Below, one piece after another: positions 15,101-27,169 of a stretch of DNA of 64,000 nucleotides (position 1 is its first letter; each line of letters begins with the position of its first letter). The position numbers were made by a program, and so were the translations under genes. The notes beneath the pieces were generated by a model. The model did no database searches. It was given only the letters and a program-made list of their open reading frames with translations, and had not been told where the DNA came from. This DNA is from Aquila chrysaetos chrysaetos. Taxonomy: Eukaryota > Chordata > Aves > Accipitriformes > Accipitridae. The stretch lies in the NCBI RefSeq assembly GCF_900496995.4, contig NC_044024.1, positions 11,844,698 through 11,908,697 of the forward strand, given 5' to 3'.

Positions 15101-16007
15101 GCAGCTATGTGGAAGAGGATGAGGTGATAATATTCACCAATTCCACAAATGCTCTATAAAAACTTTGAAAGAGGAAAATTCCAGCTGTAGACTTTGGCTC
15201 AATCTCTTAATAGGGCCAAGCATGAGGGCATCAACATCTGAGATGTTATGTATCTAGTCATCTGTGGGTAGTGGTCTGAGATTTGTATATATTTCCTCCA
15301 TAAGTCAGTGCAGTATCAGGACAAGGCTGTTTGTTGTTCTCTGCAGGCTCCATATTTTTGGTGTACCTGAAGCAGAATTTCTATTATCAAGGAACTTAAT
15401 ATTAAATTCTGAGATGGATGTGTAGCCTTGTTATAGCTTTAAACGGGGATCTTCCACTGAGCAAATACAGTGGCAGTTTGTTTCCTTTCCTGTATCACAG
15501 TGTACTTCAAACCTGATCTGGAAGAATCACCATTAGTGATGAAAGGAAGGCTTTAATATCCATGTTCATTTGGTTCCTGACATCTTCACTGTTGATCCAA
15601 TAGACTTTTCTCTTTTTAGAACTGGGATTTATAAACATCTTCAGTATTAAAAAAAGATCATGATTTGTCATGTTCAAGCTAAGAATGTATAATAAGTAAG
15701 TGAAAAGTTTGGGCACTTGGGAAGAGGACATGACCCTGTATACCTGTGGCTATTTACAGACTAGGATGGATGTTGTCAAATTGTGGAAGGTGATATTTGC
15801 AGACCTTTTCAGATTGGCCTAAGAAAGGGACTAAGTTATGTCTTGTACATCTGACTATACCTTCTGTTTTTATAGGGAAAGAAGTGGAACTGGTATCTGG
15901 AATATCTCTATGCGCATGGTTTAAAGGGCCTGAAGGTCTTTATTGAAAGCAGCATCAATCGTGTTTCCCAGGCCTCTCACAGTAAAGCAGGGAATGTGCA
16001 GGTGTGA
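25..16007 (+). CDS. CENPI: Centromere protein I (CENP-I), 20 coding exons
   Basis: CENP-I (Mis6 family) belongs to the CENP-H/I/K/M part of the constitutive centromere-associated network at the inner kinetochore. Coding exons: 25-223, 515-652, 1626-1744, 2898-3005, 4253-4301, 4617-4663, 5405-5494, 7008-7136, 7399-7563, 7827-7947, 8152-8243, 8574-8691, 8790-8854, 9331-9428, 9822-9957, 11749-11873, 12964-13012, 13169-13402, 15016-15057, 15876-16007. All junctions are GT-AG and phase-consistent, giving 751 aa against 756 in human. Segments matching human include [56 protein letters not shown] and [10 protein letters not shown]. The protein is helical (HEAT-like) throughout; the N-terminal 65 residues are polar and poorly conserved. 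The start is supported by an in-frame TGA at 10-12. Exon 19 is only 42 nt and uses an AAG acceptor, but its 14 residues align with human. Any 5' non-coding exon and the promoter lie left of the window. Confidence 0.96.
1745..2897 (+). other. CENPI intron 3 carrying a CR1 fragment
   Basis: This intron separates the exons ending at 1744 and starting at 2898. The only recognisable content is the antisense CR1 fragment at about 2163-2640. The other small open frames here show no family resemblance. Confidence 0.85.
2163..2640 (-). mobile_element. CR1 LINE, 5'-truncated 3' end
   Basis: Read on the minus strand, 2617 down to 2300 encodes the C-terminal end of a CR1 reverse transcriptase: [20 protein letters not shown], then [21 protein letters not shown] and [19 protein letters not shown]. 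This is the most familiar avian repeat segment. The frame is broken near the end, where consensus CR1 continues toward its stop. The 3' end, near 2163-2185, has the degenerate ATGATGCTATGATG-type tail typical of CR1. The 5' limit is soft; similarity fades by about 2640-2700. It lies antisense to CENPI inside intron 3. It is a dead 5'-truncated copy with no active function expected. Confidence 0.93.
3132..3162. repeat. T31 homopolymer
   Basis: An uninterrupted run of about 31 T lies in CENPI intron 4, just downstream of exon 4. It could be the antisense A-tail of an unrecognised retroposed sequence, but nothing next to it is recognisable. Length is likely to vary between individuals or assemblies. 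Confidence 0.9.
5288..5350. repeat. 21-bp tandem repeat, three identical copies, each palindromic
   Basis: Three perfect tandem copies of a 21-bp unit (TTCTAGAATACAGTATTCAG plus T) lie in CENPI intron 6, about 55 bp upstream of exon 7. A partial fourth copy (TTCTA) follows. Each unit contains the dyad GAATAC-A-GTATTC and the palindrome TTCTAGAA, so the array can form hairpins. Identity between copies implies recent expansion. Confidence 0.95.
9958..11748 (+). other. CENPI intron 15, no recognisable content
   Basis: About 1.8 kb between the exons ending at 9957 and starting at 11749. It is AT-rich and unique-looking, with no exon-like or repeat-like segment recognised. Confidence 0.7.
13403..15015 (+). 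other. CENPI intron 18, A/C-rich patch
   Basis: This 1.6-kb intron contains an A/C-rich low-complexity stretch at about 14430-14500 (repeated AAACAAAC/CCAAAA-like words). No coding signal or transposon was recognised. The next exon is the 42-nt exon 19. Confidence 0.7.
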
Positions 16008-19000
16008 CCCTGGGACTCACTGGAGCCTTTTTATCATATGGATCAGGAAAGCAGAATATAATGGACAGTGTTACTAAGTCTTCCTTCTTCAGAGGAAAGA
16101 AACAGAGCAATTACACTTGTCTGCATTTTTGTACTGACATCTGTTTTAGGAAAGCAAAGACACGGAAGGAATGGCTGGCTTGGTTCACTAACACTGAACC
16201 CCCTCTTGTACCTGTTGAACTTCTCTGGTCTGAAGCTGCTAAGCTTATATGTTATGTATCATCCACATTTTTCATCCTTATTTTTCTCTGTTGGAGTAAT
16301 TGCTTTGATTGAGAAACAAACATTTTCCATCTAAAAACTGCAGTGAGCAGTGCTGCTTCATTTATAACTAATGTTGATCCCTGACCTGCTCTGCCTTCGT
16401 CGACAGCAGGTTATGAGAAACAATTTAATCAGCCTTTCAGGGATACCATATATGTACTGGATTGGAGCACTACGAGTTTACCAATTCCCTGTTGTACCGT
16501 GTATATACTGGCTTTTAACAGGCTGACCAAACTGACCTTCCTGAACTTCATTTTCATTATGAAGCTTGCAAAAGAGACTTTTTGCTAACATTGCTTCTAA
16601 TGTTCTTCTAATGAAGCTGGAAAATTTGGTGCTCAGTTGATGGTTTGTTGATGGTTTATTGATGATTGAGCACTTGAACAGTGTCGCCACCAGCTCACCA
16701 TTTTCTATTGATAAGTGCAAAGGTAGTTTTCCCGTTTGTGGTTTTAGCTCTGTATGTGTTGTATATTATACTGTACATATATATAATTTATATTCTGTAA
16801 AATGTTTCCAACGTGCCATTTTGAAGGAACTCTGCTACAAAATGTATCTTCTCCTGTCAATTCATTTTTAACACTGAGTAGAAGTTGGGAGAAGCTGAAC
16901 TCAGGTCTCCAAAATCTGAGTGAACTTTATTTCACTGCTGTAAAACGAGATTGTAACCACTTGGAAGATGAGTCAGAGTATACTGAATGTTGCATTTTGA
17001 ATCTGTACTTTGATCCTGTAAAGGAATCAGTCCTGAGAGTGACTCCAGAGCCACTAACGATGTGTTTGGTTTTTTCATCCTCTCAAAATCATACTGGCTC
17101 TAGGTTGAGTACCATACTTCTCAGCGCAAATAGATGATCTGGTTAATATGTGTATATATATTTATATGTGTATATATATTCTCCAGAGAATAAGAAAATC
17201 TTTCACTGAAGACTTTGAAAGAGAGAGATTTGCAGAGAGATCTGCTTAGACTAAAGTATTGCTCTTTCTCATCTGGCTGTGTTATTCCAGCTAGTATAAG
17301 TGGAATGCTTATAATTTCTGTCAAGAGAAACAGATCTTCAAAAACCCTGATTCTATTTTCTCAACAGGGGAAACTCTACAAATTACAAATTCCTCCAAGT
17401 GGCTATGTTTCAAGATGTGGTCCTAACATAGAACCAGTTATCTCCTTTAAAGGCTGGTACTATTGTTTTGGACCGGCTCAGCTTGTTGGCTGAGGACTAT
17501 CCCAACACCACTGGCTGGCAATCCCTGTCATAGTGTTGCCTGTTGTTTGTTAGACTCGTTAAAGGTTCCAGCTAAGGACCCAAGAAGTAGACCTCTGTAG
17601 CTCCATACTTGTTTTTATAGTTTTTCTATGAAGCTACCTTCAGAAAGGTATTGGAAATGCTAGCACTTACACTGGAAAGCCTGTGTACTGCATTCCATAA
17701 GGACAACTTAATCCTTAGCTCTTGTCCTTACACCATACAATTGTCTTCAGATGTTGACCAGACTTGTACTTCCATATTGCTGCACTGGGATTCTGTATAG
17801 GAATAGGGCTGGAGGGATTGACAGCCCTAGGGAAATATGAGATGGAGACATGGACCCAGTTATGGATCTGTGTACGGCAGACTCATTCAGTGGGGAAAGG
17901 AGAAAATACAGAACACCTCGAAGAAGCATTTAGTTCTGGCTAGGAAGACAGACTTCATGTTACCTGGGTGCTGTTTGGAGTTTATGTGGAAGGAGCAGAG
18001 CTCTGTATCATTCCTGTCAGACTAGAAGGTGCTGCCAAAGTCTTCATTTCAGTTGTGAAACGTGCCTAGATTCGTAAGAGTGTGTGTGATGTATGTAAAT
18101 GTATTTAAAGAGTCTTACAGCAGAATCCTTTAGGATATACTGAATGTTGTATAGTTATTGGTCCGAGATCAGTTTTCCCTTGAGGTTGGTGTTTGGTTGA
18201 GAAAACACAGAACAAGCATCACAGGTCTTTTATTATACCCTGTGTTACAAAAGTCTTCAAACAAATTATGTACAATTTTGTCATTCAGGTGCACAGGCTG
18301 GATGCTTAGGGGTGCAGAAATAAAGAAACAGGGCAGATAATTTTCCTTTAATGTCAGCTTTGTTGGCCAAGGTGGCTGTTTAAAATCCTTCCCATGCAGC
18401 AATGATGTGCCTAGGTATTACTGATCACTTGAGATGACTTTTAGCCTCTTTGTACACCTTGGTAGTTCTTGTCTTTTCACAGCTGGATATTTTTTCTTTT
18501 TTCTCTAAATGTCTGATTTTATTAACATTCCACTTGAATGGAAGAATGGTCCTTTTAGGGAGGAATGTGCTGCTGTACCTCTTCCTTCCTCCCCTGCCCC
18601 ACGCTTTACCATCTAATCACCATGGTAAATTTTGTAGACCATTTTCTATTACAGGCATGTGCTCAGAGACTTGGCTGACCACAGCATCTGCTCTGAGGAC
18701 TAAAATGCAGATAGTTGAGACCCATCCATTTCATGGTAAGTGACAAATCAGTGATTTACTTCTAGTGCCTGTTTCTGCCCGTTGTAAGGTGCTGCCTGTA
18801 TGTATGTATACACTATGAAACTAGCAGAAACAACTGCTTTGTGGTACTATTTGATAGGAATGATGCAGGATGAAAAGTTCATTTAAGGCTCGCTCACATG
18901 TTGTCAACCAGCACCCCAGAATATTTCAGTTTAGGTCAGGCCTGCAACCTCCCTCCGAGGGTATTATATTCAATGTGATTCACTAGAAAGAAAGTGCATG

Positions 19001-19955
19001 CTTTCATGTCACTTGGGTCTGCTCTTGAGTGTTTTTTCTTTCTAGAGGATGCTGTTTCAAGGTCCAAATTTCTAGTATCAGCAGATGTCAGGGAATGCTG
19101 GTTTGTGTCCTGTCTACCTGTCAATAAAAGTTGATGACTTGCTCCAATTCCTGTCTGGCCTCCCTTCTCAGGAGGCTTCTACATGCTTTCGATTTAGGGG
19201 TTTTGTAATACTACAAGCAGGCCAGGGCAGTGGTCATTTCAGCTTAACCACATTCTGCAGCTTTTCTAGTAGCCTATTTGGATGCTTCCAAAAAGTGAGG
19301 CCTTTCCCTCTAAAAAAATCTTTGAGTGGGTATTAGATAGGATTTCAAAGTACAGGGCCAGAATCCTGTCTGGGGTAAGCAGGCATAGCTCCACCAATTT
19401 CTAATTGGATCTATGTTGAGTTGCACCAGCTGAACATCTGGTCCACAGTTCACAGAACCAAAGCCATTAACCCCTACCCTGTCAGACACATTAGCCTGAG
19501 CAGTATGCATCTGAAAATGCAAATGCCTCAGGCTAGAGTTAAGCTGAATTCTTCTGAAGCCATGTTTGCTTTGTGTTTCTGTTAATCATTATCTTCTTTT
19601 GTGGGGAGAGACTCATTTGTGTATTTTTATGCATCAGGCTGTGTTGCCCTTTCAGAGAGAGCTTGCTCTGAGAGTTAATAATTTCAACCTGTTTTCAGCT
19701 GGAATGAAGAAACTGGTTCTTCTGTGTCCCTGCTTTCTATTCTCTTGTTGGCCTACTTCCCTCTGCTTGCATTTTGCATTCCTAATGCCATGAATAAATC
19801 AGGACCCAAGGATTTAGAAGGTGGTACAGCTGTAGCCACTCAGAAAATTGAACCTCTGAGGCTTGTACTGCAACTCTTAACAACTGCCAATATGTGTGCT
19901 CCTGAACTCTTCTAATAACATTTAACTGGTACCAAAATAAAATTCACTTTGGCCT
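16008..19955 (+). other. Probable CENPI 3' UTR and downstream flank
   Basis: There is no further coding similarity after the CENPI stop at 16005-16007. Sense-strand AATAAA hexamers lie at 18319-18324, 19123-19128 and 19936-19941, and any of them could end the transcript. A TATATA-rich patch lies at 17148-17182. Which signal is used cannot be decided from sequence alone. Confidence 0.5.
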
Positions 19956-22900
19956 TTTTATATAATGTTTTAAGTTTTTTGTGCCTCTACCCAGTGTCTC
20001 CTCACTTGGCTCCCTTTGTCTTTTAGTTAAAGCTCAGTTATAAGCCCTTTAGGGCAGGGCAATTGCCTCTCGGCTGCTGTGACAAAATGGTTTATCACAA
20101 ATCTTTGCACAGAGGATCAAAGAATAAGGGAAACTGAGGGATCTGACCTGGCTAAGGGTTCATCTTTACAGAATCACAGCACAGTGAAACTCCAGTCTGG
20201 CTGTGGTCCTAGATCCTCTGATAACTTGTCATTAATAATACACACTGGACTGCTTTTATTTGTAGTGCTGTGGCTTCTGAGAGAGAGTGAGGGAGCTCTT
20301 TATGTGCTCTTTAGTCAGAGGATACATCCAGTCTGGGTGAAGAACAACAGGCATTGGTAACAAGCTTGCTCTGGAGGATTAATATCTTGAAAGAACAACG
20401 TCTCCAAGTATTTTCTTTGTGGAAAGATTATTTATGTTGTACCAATGCCTTTCCCTCATTATGGCTCTGCTTTTTAGAATAAAAGTAATGATTCTGGTCT
20501 GATGATGGTTTGATTTCACCAAACTTTGCTTTTGACTAAGAAGGTCTTTTATGACCTTAGCATATGGTGACATGGTTTTTGGCACAGGATTCCCGAGATC
20601 TGTATCTAGCTGTTAGACCTGCCCGAGTAACTCCCAAGTAATTATAGTTGGCAAGGGAGGTATTGAAGTACATAAATAATGTTCAGTAAAGTGCAGATCT
20701 TGTGATGCTGCTTCATTTCTCTGCTTCTCAGTTTCCTGTCTTGTAGGAGTAAAAAGTCTGCACAGCAGAGGGTAAGATTTTAAAAAATGCCTTAATTATT
20801 TTGGCATCTAATTTCCACTTTCAGGCTCACCGCAGTCTTGCACAAATGTAGAAACAAACAGTTGGTCTTCAAAAAAAAAAATCTGCAGATACCTTACACA
20901 GGCTCTAAATACTATTTTAACCTTGACTGTATTTCGAAAACTGTAGGCTCAGAAGTGATCCCATTCTACAGCTTAATGAATGCACATGCATCAGGCAAGC
21001 TTTGGTACCTGCCAGAAATGTGACACAAAGGAGACTTCTAGTACAAGCTAGGTGGTGGGATATTAAGTCACTGTAATATGGTTGAGCTCCTGAGCCTCAG
21101 GCATTGGGTTTAGGTGCAAATTGCAACAGATACTTTTGAAAACTTTATTCTCTGCCTACATCATTTGGGGTCTTCCTTTAAAGAATTCAGTGATAAGCTT
21201 CTCGTGTATATGTATATTTTTATATGCAGCTGTATTCCCATGCAGTTTGACTTGCTCTCCTCCAGTATCTGTGCTGCCTGTAAGTCTTGAGTGTGATCTC
21301 TGCAGGAAGAGGTTGCTCTCTGCAGGTTTTCTCCCAAACCTCTGTCTAGAGTCTCTAGGCCTGTAACATTCCCATCATAGTTTGTTGTACACGGATCACT
21401 AGGCAGTTTCCTTTCTCTTAGGGCACCTCTGTTCTATGTCGAAGGCAGCTTCTGTACGATTGCTTTCCTTCTCCTTTGTGTGCACGGCCCAGTAAATAAG
21501 GAGGGGGATGGAAAGTACATTGTAAATGTGTTGACAGCTTTTGAAGAACAAAACAGCCCCTGAAACTGCCTGTCTGCCTTCCCCTTCTCTCCTGCATGTT
21601 TTTTTTCTTTACTACCACTTTCTCCTTTCTCTTTTCTTTCTCAGTCTCTCCCCCAAATTCTTTTACACTCTTTTGACACCCACCCCTCATTCTTTTGGTG
21701 CTTGCTGCTCTGAAAAGATTTCCTCTGTCGCCTATAGTCCTTTTCATTCCTCATTCAGGGGGGACTGTTTCAATCTCTAGGCAGGAACAAATGAAAAGGG
21801 GGATTCATTCTGTTTCTGAGTGCATGTCAGCTGTCTGCTTGTATCAGTTCTCTACCCATTCTTCTCTCTCACCCCAGGTACTGTGCTGTTAGAAAGTATC
21901 CTGCTGTTTTTCTAAACACTTTTGGTAGGGTCAAATCTGTGCTTGGAAGATTTTTGTGCTTTTGATGCTAGCAAAGGAGGTGCAGTTATTTATTTGACAT
22001 CAGTTATTTAAACAAAAAAAGGAACAGGATGGTACAATATCTGGGCCACTATTCTTAGATTCTCGTCAAGCTGAATTTAGGGCCCCTAATTCTAGTTTTG
22101 CTCCTTCTTGAAAAAAGGCTTTTTGTGCTCTACTCACAAGCATGTTTGCCTATCTAATGTACTGGAATTGATGAGCAGGTCTGTCCCTTTGTGTGAGATA
22201 TGTTCCTTCTGGCTTTCCCTTTACAGGTAGGCACAGTATAACCACTGAGATCAATGATTCTGCATCAAAACCGAATTACTGTTGTTTTGATACGGACGGC
22301 TGTGTGCGAACTCAGTTGACAATCAGAACGACAATCTCTTACTTCAGTTAGGAGGAGACCCAGATGAGGGAGCCCGATGTCTCAGGAAAAGAGGGATTCA
22401 CAGGCTCTTGGGGAGAAATAGGATTTCTTCCAGCCATAAGGGACCTTGTCCCGGCTCACAAGCCTTTCACCAAACCCTTCTTCAGCAGCTGGATCCACAA
22501 CAACATTGTTGGTGTATGGCTCTAGGGAAAATGCTCTCTTTTTTGTCTCTTCCTTTATTCTTTTAGTAAGGATGCGCTTTCATATATATTCTCAGTCAAT
22601 GTTTAGCTCTGTTCTTCGGTTTAGGTGTTTGGGGTTTGGAGACTGTTAGGTAGGATATCAAAGACTTGTTTCTGCATGTAGGAACTTCACAACCTCCAAC
22701 TGCTTCTCCAGCACTAGTTGGGGAATTCAGCTCATCAGGCTCTACCAGCTGTTTCTCTGCTCAAAATGCCGCATGGGTTCCTCATCAGAGGTTGCTTGAC
22801 AAAATGCTGCAGCACTCTTTGTGCAAGGAAAGATCAGTGGAATACAGTTGTATGAACATGCTCTAACCTACTGCCTTCCTTGCTGCTGCTGTGTTGTGCT

Positions 22901-23238
22901 CCCTAAAACCTTTCTTTGCTTTGCATTCTGTGTGAGGGATTTTTGACAATTTATTCCACACCAGTAAATTGTAATCTTCCTTGCACAATCTATATTCTAG
23001 ATTAATAGGTAAAGGATCATTATCTAAGATATTTTAATTGGGATAAATTGATAAATTTGAGCTTTACTCAGAAAGGGAAAGAATCTAGCAGTTTCCAAAG
23101 GTTAGTAATATCACTTCTTCTGTACAAGAGGGAAGATGATCCTCCTCTTTCAGAAGATGAGATTTCAAAAGGAGGGAAGTTGCAGTGTTTGAAGAGGAGA
23201 CAGAGTGCGTATTTTGGGAAACAATTCTCGTGTCAAGG
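19956..23238. other. Intergenic, nothing recognised
   Basis: AT-rich intergenic DNA between CENPI and the solo LTR. Short open frames on both strands lack family resemblance, and no splice-consistent gene model could be built. Confidence 0.6.
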
Positions 23239-24113
23239 TGTCGGGGTTTAAGCCCAGCTGACAACAAAGCACCATGAAGCTGCTTGCTTGCTCCTCCCCA
23301 CCATGTGATGGGGAGAAAAATATAAGGAAAAGCTTGTGGGTCGAGACAAGAACGGGGAGGGATCACTCACCAGTTATCATCACGGGTAAAAACCAGACTC
23401 GACTTGGGGAAAAACCAATCAATTTAATTTCTTACTAATCAAATCAGAGCAGGCTAATGAGAAGTAAAACCAAACCTTAGAACACCTTCCCCCCACCCCT
23501 CCATCCTTCCCAGGCTCATCTCCACTCCCGATTTTTCTCTACCTCCTCCCCCCCAGCAGCACAGGGGGATGGGGAATGGGGGTTAGGGTCAGTTTGTCAC
23601 ACCTTGTCTCTGCCGCTCCTTCCTCCTCAGGGGGAGGACTCCTCACTCCTCCCCTGCTCCACCATGGAGTCCCTCCCACAGGAGACAGTCCTACAAGAAC
23701 TCTTCAGTGTGGGTCCTTCCCATGGGCTGCAGTCCTTCAATCACAGACTGCTCCAGCACAGGCTCTCCCATGGAGTCCCAGCCATCTTCGGGGGCATCCC
23801 CCTGCTCTGGCGTGGGCTCCTCCCCAGGCTGCAGGTGGGCATCTGCTCCCCCGCTCACCTCCATGGGCTGGGGGGGAACAGCCTGCCGTCTCACCACGGG
23901 CTGCAGGGGCACAGGGCTTTCTCTCACATTCCCATCTTCTCCCCCACTGCAGGTTCCCCTTCTTAAATACATTATCCCAGAGGTGCTACCACCGTCACTG
24001 ATGGGCTCAGCTTTAGCCAGAGGCAAGTCCGACTTGGAGCCGAGGAAGCTTCTAGCAGCTTTTCACAGGAGCTGCCCCTGCAGCCCCTCCCCTGCTACCA
24101 AAACCCTGCCACA
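23239..24113 (-). mobile_element. Solo LTR of an avian endogenous retrovirus
   Basis: This GC-rich island inside AT-rich DNA has LTR structure on the minus strand. It begins TGTGGCAGGGTTTTGG at 24113 and ends GGCTTAAACCCCGACA at 23239, giving TG...CA termini. A TATTTAAG TATA-like box lies at about 23963-23970 and an ATTAAA polyA-type signal at about 23423-23428. Length is about 875 bp. No gag, pol or env sequence flanks it, so it is a solo LTR left by LTR-LTR recombination. Flanks read caagg (left) and caaac (right), so there is no perfect target-site duplication. A 111-codon minus frame (23691-24026) lies wholly inside and is probably non-coding. It resembles common avian ERVL-type LTRs from memory; the exact subfamily was not determined. 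Confidence 0.8.
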
Positions 24114-27110
24114 CAAACCGAAAACACAGGGACTATTTTTGAAGAGGAAGTCAATAGGTGGGAGGTTATGGGAAGCAAAAAAGTAAAAGTAGTAACAGCC
24201 TTTAACTGTGTCGACAACCTGAAGTGTTGAAAATGGAAATGCTAGAATTTTAGTTAATATTTTTATTGTTTGGTAATGCAAGACACTTAGTGTGATGGAT
24301 GGTCCAGCTTACAAGTGATTTGGCCAAATTAATATTGACTTTGAATAAAGACAAAGTAATAGAGACTTTAGGGTCAGGCCAGACAGCCCTTGCTTCTAGC
24401 TTTTTAAAATTTTCAAACTAAAAATACTGTTAGCGTATGTCAAAATAGCATGGTTTTCACCATTCATTTTCAGCAAATGCATTTGTATTCAGGGTATTCT
24501 GCATTTTGTGACTTTGTATGTTTACTCAGTGTGGCTGATTCTGATTTCACAAGTGCAAACTGGAATCTGTTTCAATGATTTAAATTTATTTAGACTCCAG
24601 TGTTTTAAAGGGAGCGATTCTGGTGTAAATCAGAACCTGATTTCAATTTCATGTTCGTGCCTTATAAAACCTGGCTTGATTTTTATCTATTGTATGTTTG
24701 TACACTGTATTTAGCATTGTGCATCTTGAGATGTCCCTGTTGGGTAGATGGAGGTTCTTAGTTTTGCTAAAAAGGTACATATTTGCCATTTAGTAAAACA
24801 TAAAATGTCTGAAATGTTTTGTTAGGGAAAGGCATATGGTAGGTACCACTGTGTCTTCTGGAAGCTGGGTTCTTGGAGTTCCTTGGGAGGTTTTTTTGGG
24901 ACTAAGTTCTCTTCAGAACTCAAAGCACACCAAATTCAGCATCCCATCTCATAAACCTTCTCACATGCTTTAAAAAGTTGTAGTGCTTATGTGAAAGGCT
25001 GTGTTTATGACAAATTTGAGTTTGTCTCCCTGATTTCCTTTGAGTTCTGAATTGCTTGGCTGTTTGTCCTAATTTTATGCTTAAAACAGAAGGTATTCGG
25101 GGACTTAGGAAGATGCTCCCAGCCATGGAAGCAACTCTTTCACCAGAGATTCTGGTTTGTCTCAAAATTTAAGCTAAACTGACACAAGAGATTTTTTTTT
25201 CCTGCTGCATTTTGCTGTCCCTAAACTATCAACAATTTAGGATGCATGTAGTGCAAAGCACCTTGTTTTTGTGGTTCATGCTGTCTGTTAATGTCTCTGA
25301 GCTGATGTCTGTCTCGTGCATGTGTAACTTGGCTTGATATGTAGTCACTTTGTTTATCCATGTTGTCATGTCCCTTATAGATGCTGTTGGTGACAGATGC
25401 ATGCTGCAGTTGGATTTGGTCATGTCCCTCTGTGGAACGGTGTGTTTGGAGTTACCTGGATAGCCCTTCCAGCACTCTGCTGTATTTTTTTCCCCCTTCA
25501 CTCTCCTTACTTAACCCAGGACTTACTATTTGTGTGCGTGTATGTATGCACAAAAATAGCCCAGAAGAGACTCTCCTCATTTCTGTCTTCCTAACCATAT
25601 CTACTTTTTTTGGTCTAAATACAGCATTTCAGAATGAGTTTTGTTGAATCAGTGCAGCTGTTGTGGAAGCAGAAGCTATTGAAGAAGCTTTTAAAAGCAG
25701 AAGGTGTGTGGAGTGAGTACCTATTCTTGGGTTGGTACTTGAAATATTCAGTGTTGCTCCTTTTGGAACCAATTTTAAGGAGGTTGCTATTTAAAAATCT
25801 CCTCCTTTCAGTGTAGTTACATGATGTTTCTGTGCATCTTGCCTCACTATGTGCTGATGGGCTCTGCTCCTGACTCCTGGTTCACATACCTAGGATGAAA
25901 GGAGAGGTTCCTCGGGGTCAGCCACCCATCTGCTGGAAGTTCTAGCTGGTACCACCATGAGGAGCACACTGGTTTCTTGAGAACTCTCTCAAATGTATTT
26001 TACTGAAAATCAACTATATTTTGACTGCCTTCTCCAGGTTTAAACTGGTGACCTAGAAAAAGTTTTGATCTGTTCACATCCACCTTCCAACAATGGTGTG
26101 GGATTAGAAAGTTTTGTTCTTAGGGTCCCAAAACTGGCTGAAAGGTAGTCTTGGCCTCCCCACCATGCTGGTCGCAGCAGTGGGCAACTGAGTCAGGTTG
26201 GGCACTGTTGCTCTATGCAACAGCATTTCCTGACCAACGTTCCTCAATGCAGAGCTCACGGGAAGCCCCGTGCCACTGTGAGTAGTTTGCCAGTTGTGTT
26301 TTCCATTCTGTGAGAGAGGTGTCTTGGCCAGAAATTATTTTCAGAAATGTAGCGGAATTGTGAAGCTGTTGTTACGTATCCATTGGCTAGGTCTAAATGA
26401 GCCAAGTGAACCTGCATTTTGAGGTATACCTGACCTACCATTTGTGAGGAATAAATGTATGAAAATGGCAACCTTTATAAAGAGCAGTGATATTTCTGTA
26501 GAACATGACTGTATGAGTAGAAAATTAACATCTTTAGTCTGCCAGCTCTGGGAAGGGAAGGGCTAAGGCTCATTAAAGGTTGCTCTGACAAAGACCAGGA
26601 AGATCGTGTTTCCCAAGTTTTAATTTTTCCAGGGAGAGACCAAGACAGTCTAGTGCCGAAAGCATGGGGCTGGGATCAGATTTGAATCCTCTTTCTGACC
26701 AAGTCGTTTAACTCACCCTCTTTTTGTGTAGTATGGGAATAACATCACTGGCATCTTGAGCAGTTTGAAATCCTTGGGTGGAATGATCTGAAGAACTGCA
26801 AACTATTTGTTACGTATGGATTGAAATCCCAACTCCAGATCTGCTTGTGTCCTCGGCCAAGTTAGCAGCTCAAATCCTTCTGTTTCTCATGAGCTGAATG
26901 AGACAAGATACCCTGACATTTAAAAAATCTTGGATCAGTATTTCTTCCCAGCTTGGGGAATTGGTTCTTCCTTTACTTATTTTTTCTTTTGTAAGAAGAA
27001 TAGGAAGCATATCTGAAACTAAGTGATTATCCTATTTTTGCTCCTTAACTTTAATTTTAAAATGGGCTATTTTTAAGTTATTAAATCTTATGCCAGACAC
27101 CCAAATTGCG
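24114..27110. other. Intergenic, nothing recognised
   Basis: AT-rich DNA between the solo LTR and the CpG-rich island at about 27.2 kb. No exon, RNA gene or repeat family was recognised. Confidence 0.55.
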
Positions 27111-27169
27111 GTTAAGAAAGGAGGTGAATGTGTCTGGTATTTTCCAGCACACGCATGGCCATATCTAAC

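Noticed and set aside
23576-24186. Overlapping ORFs of 111-159 codons, both strands
   Set aside because: Contained in or overlapping the solo LTR; no gag, pol or env similarity, so treated as non-coding.
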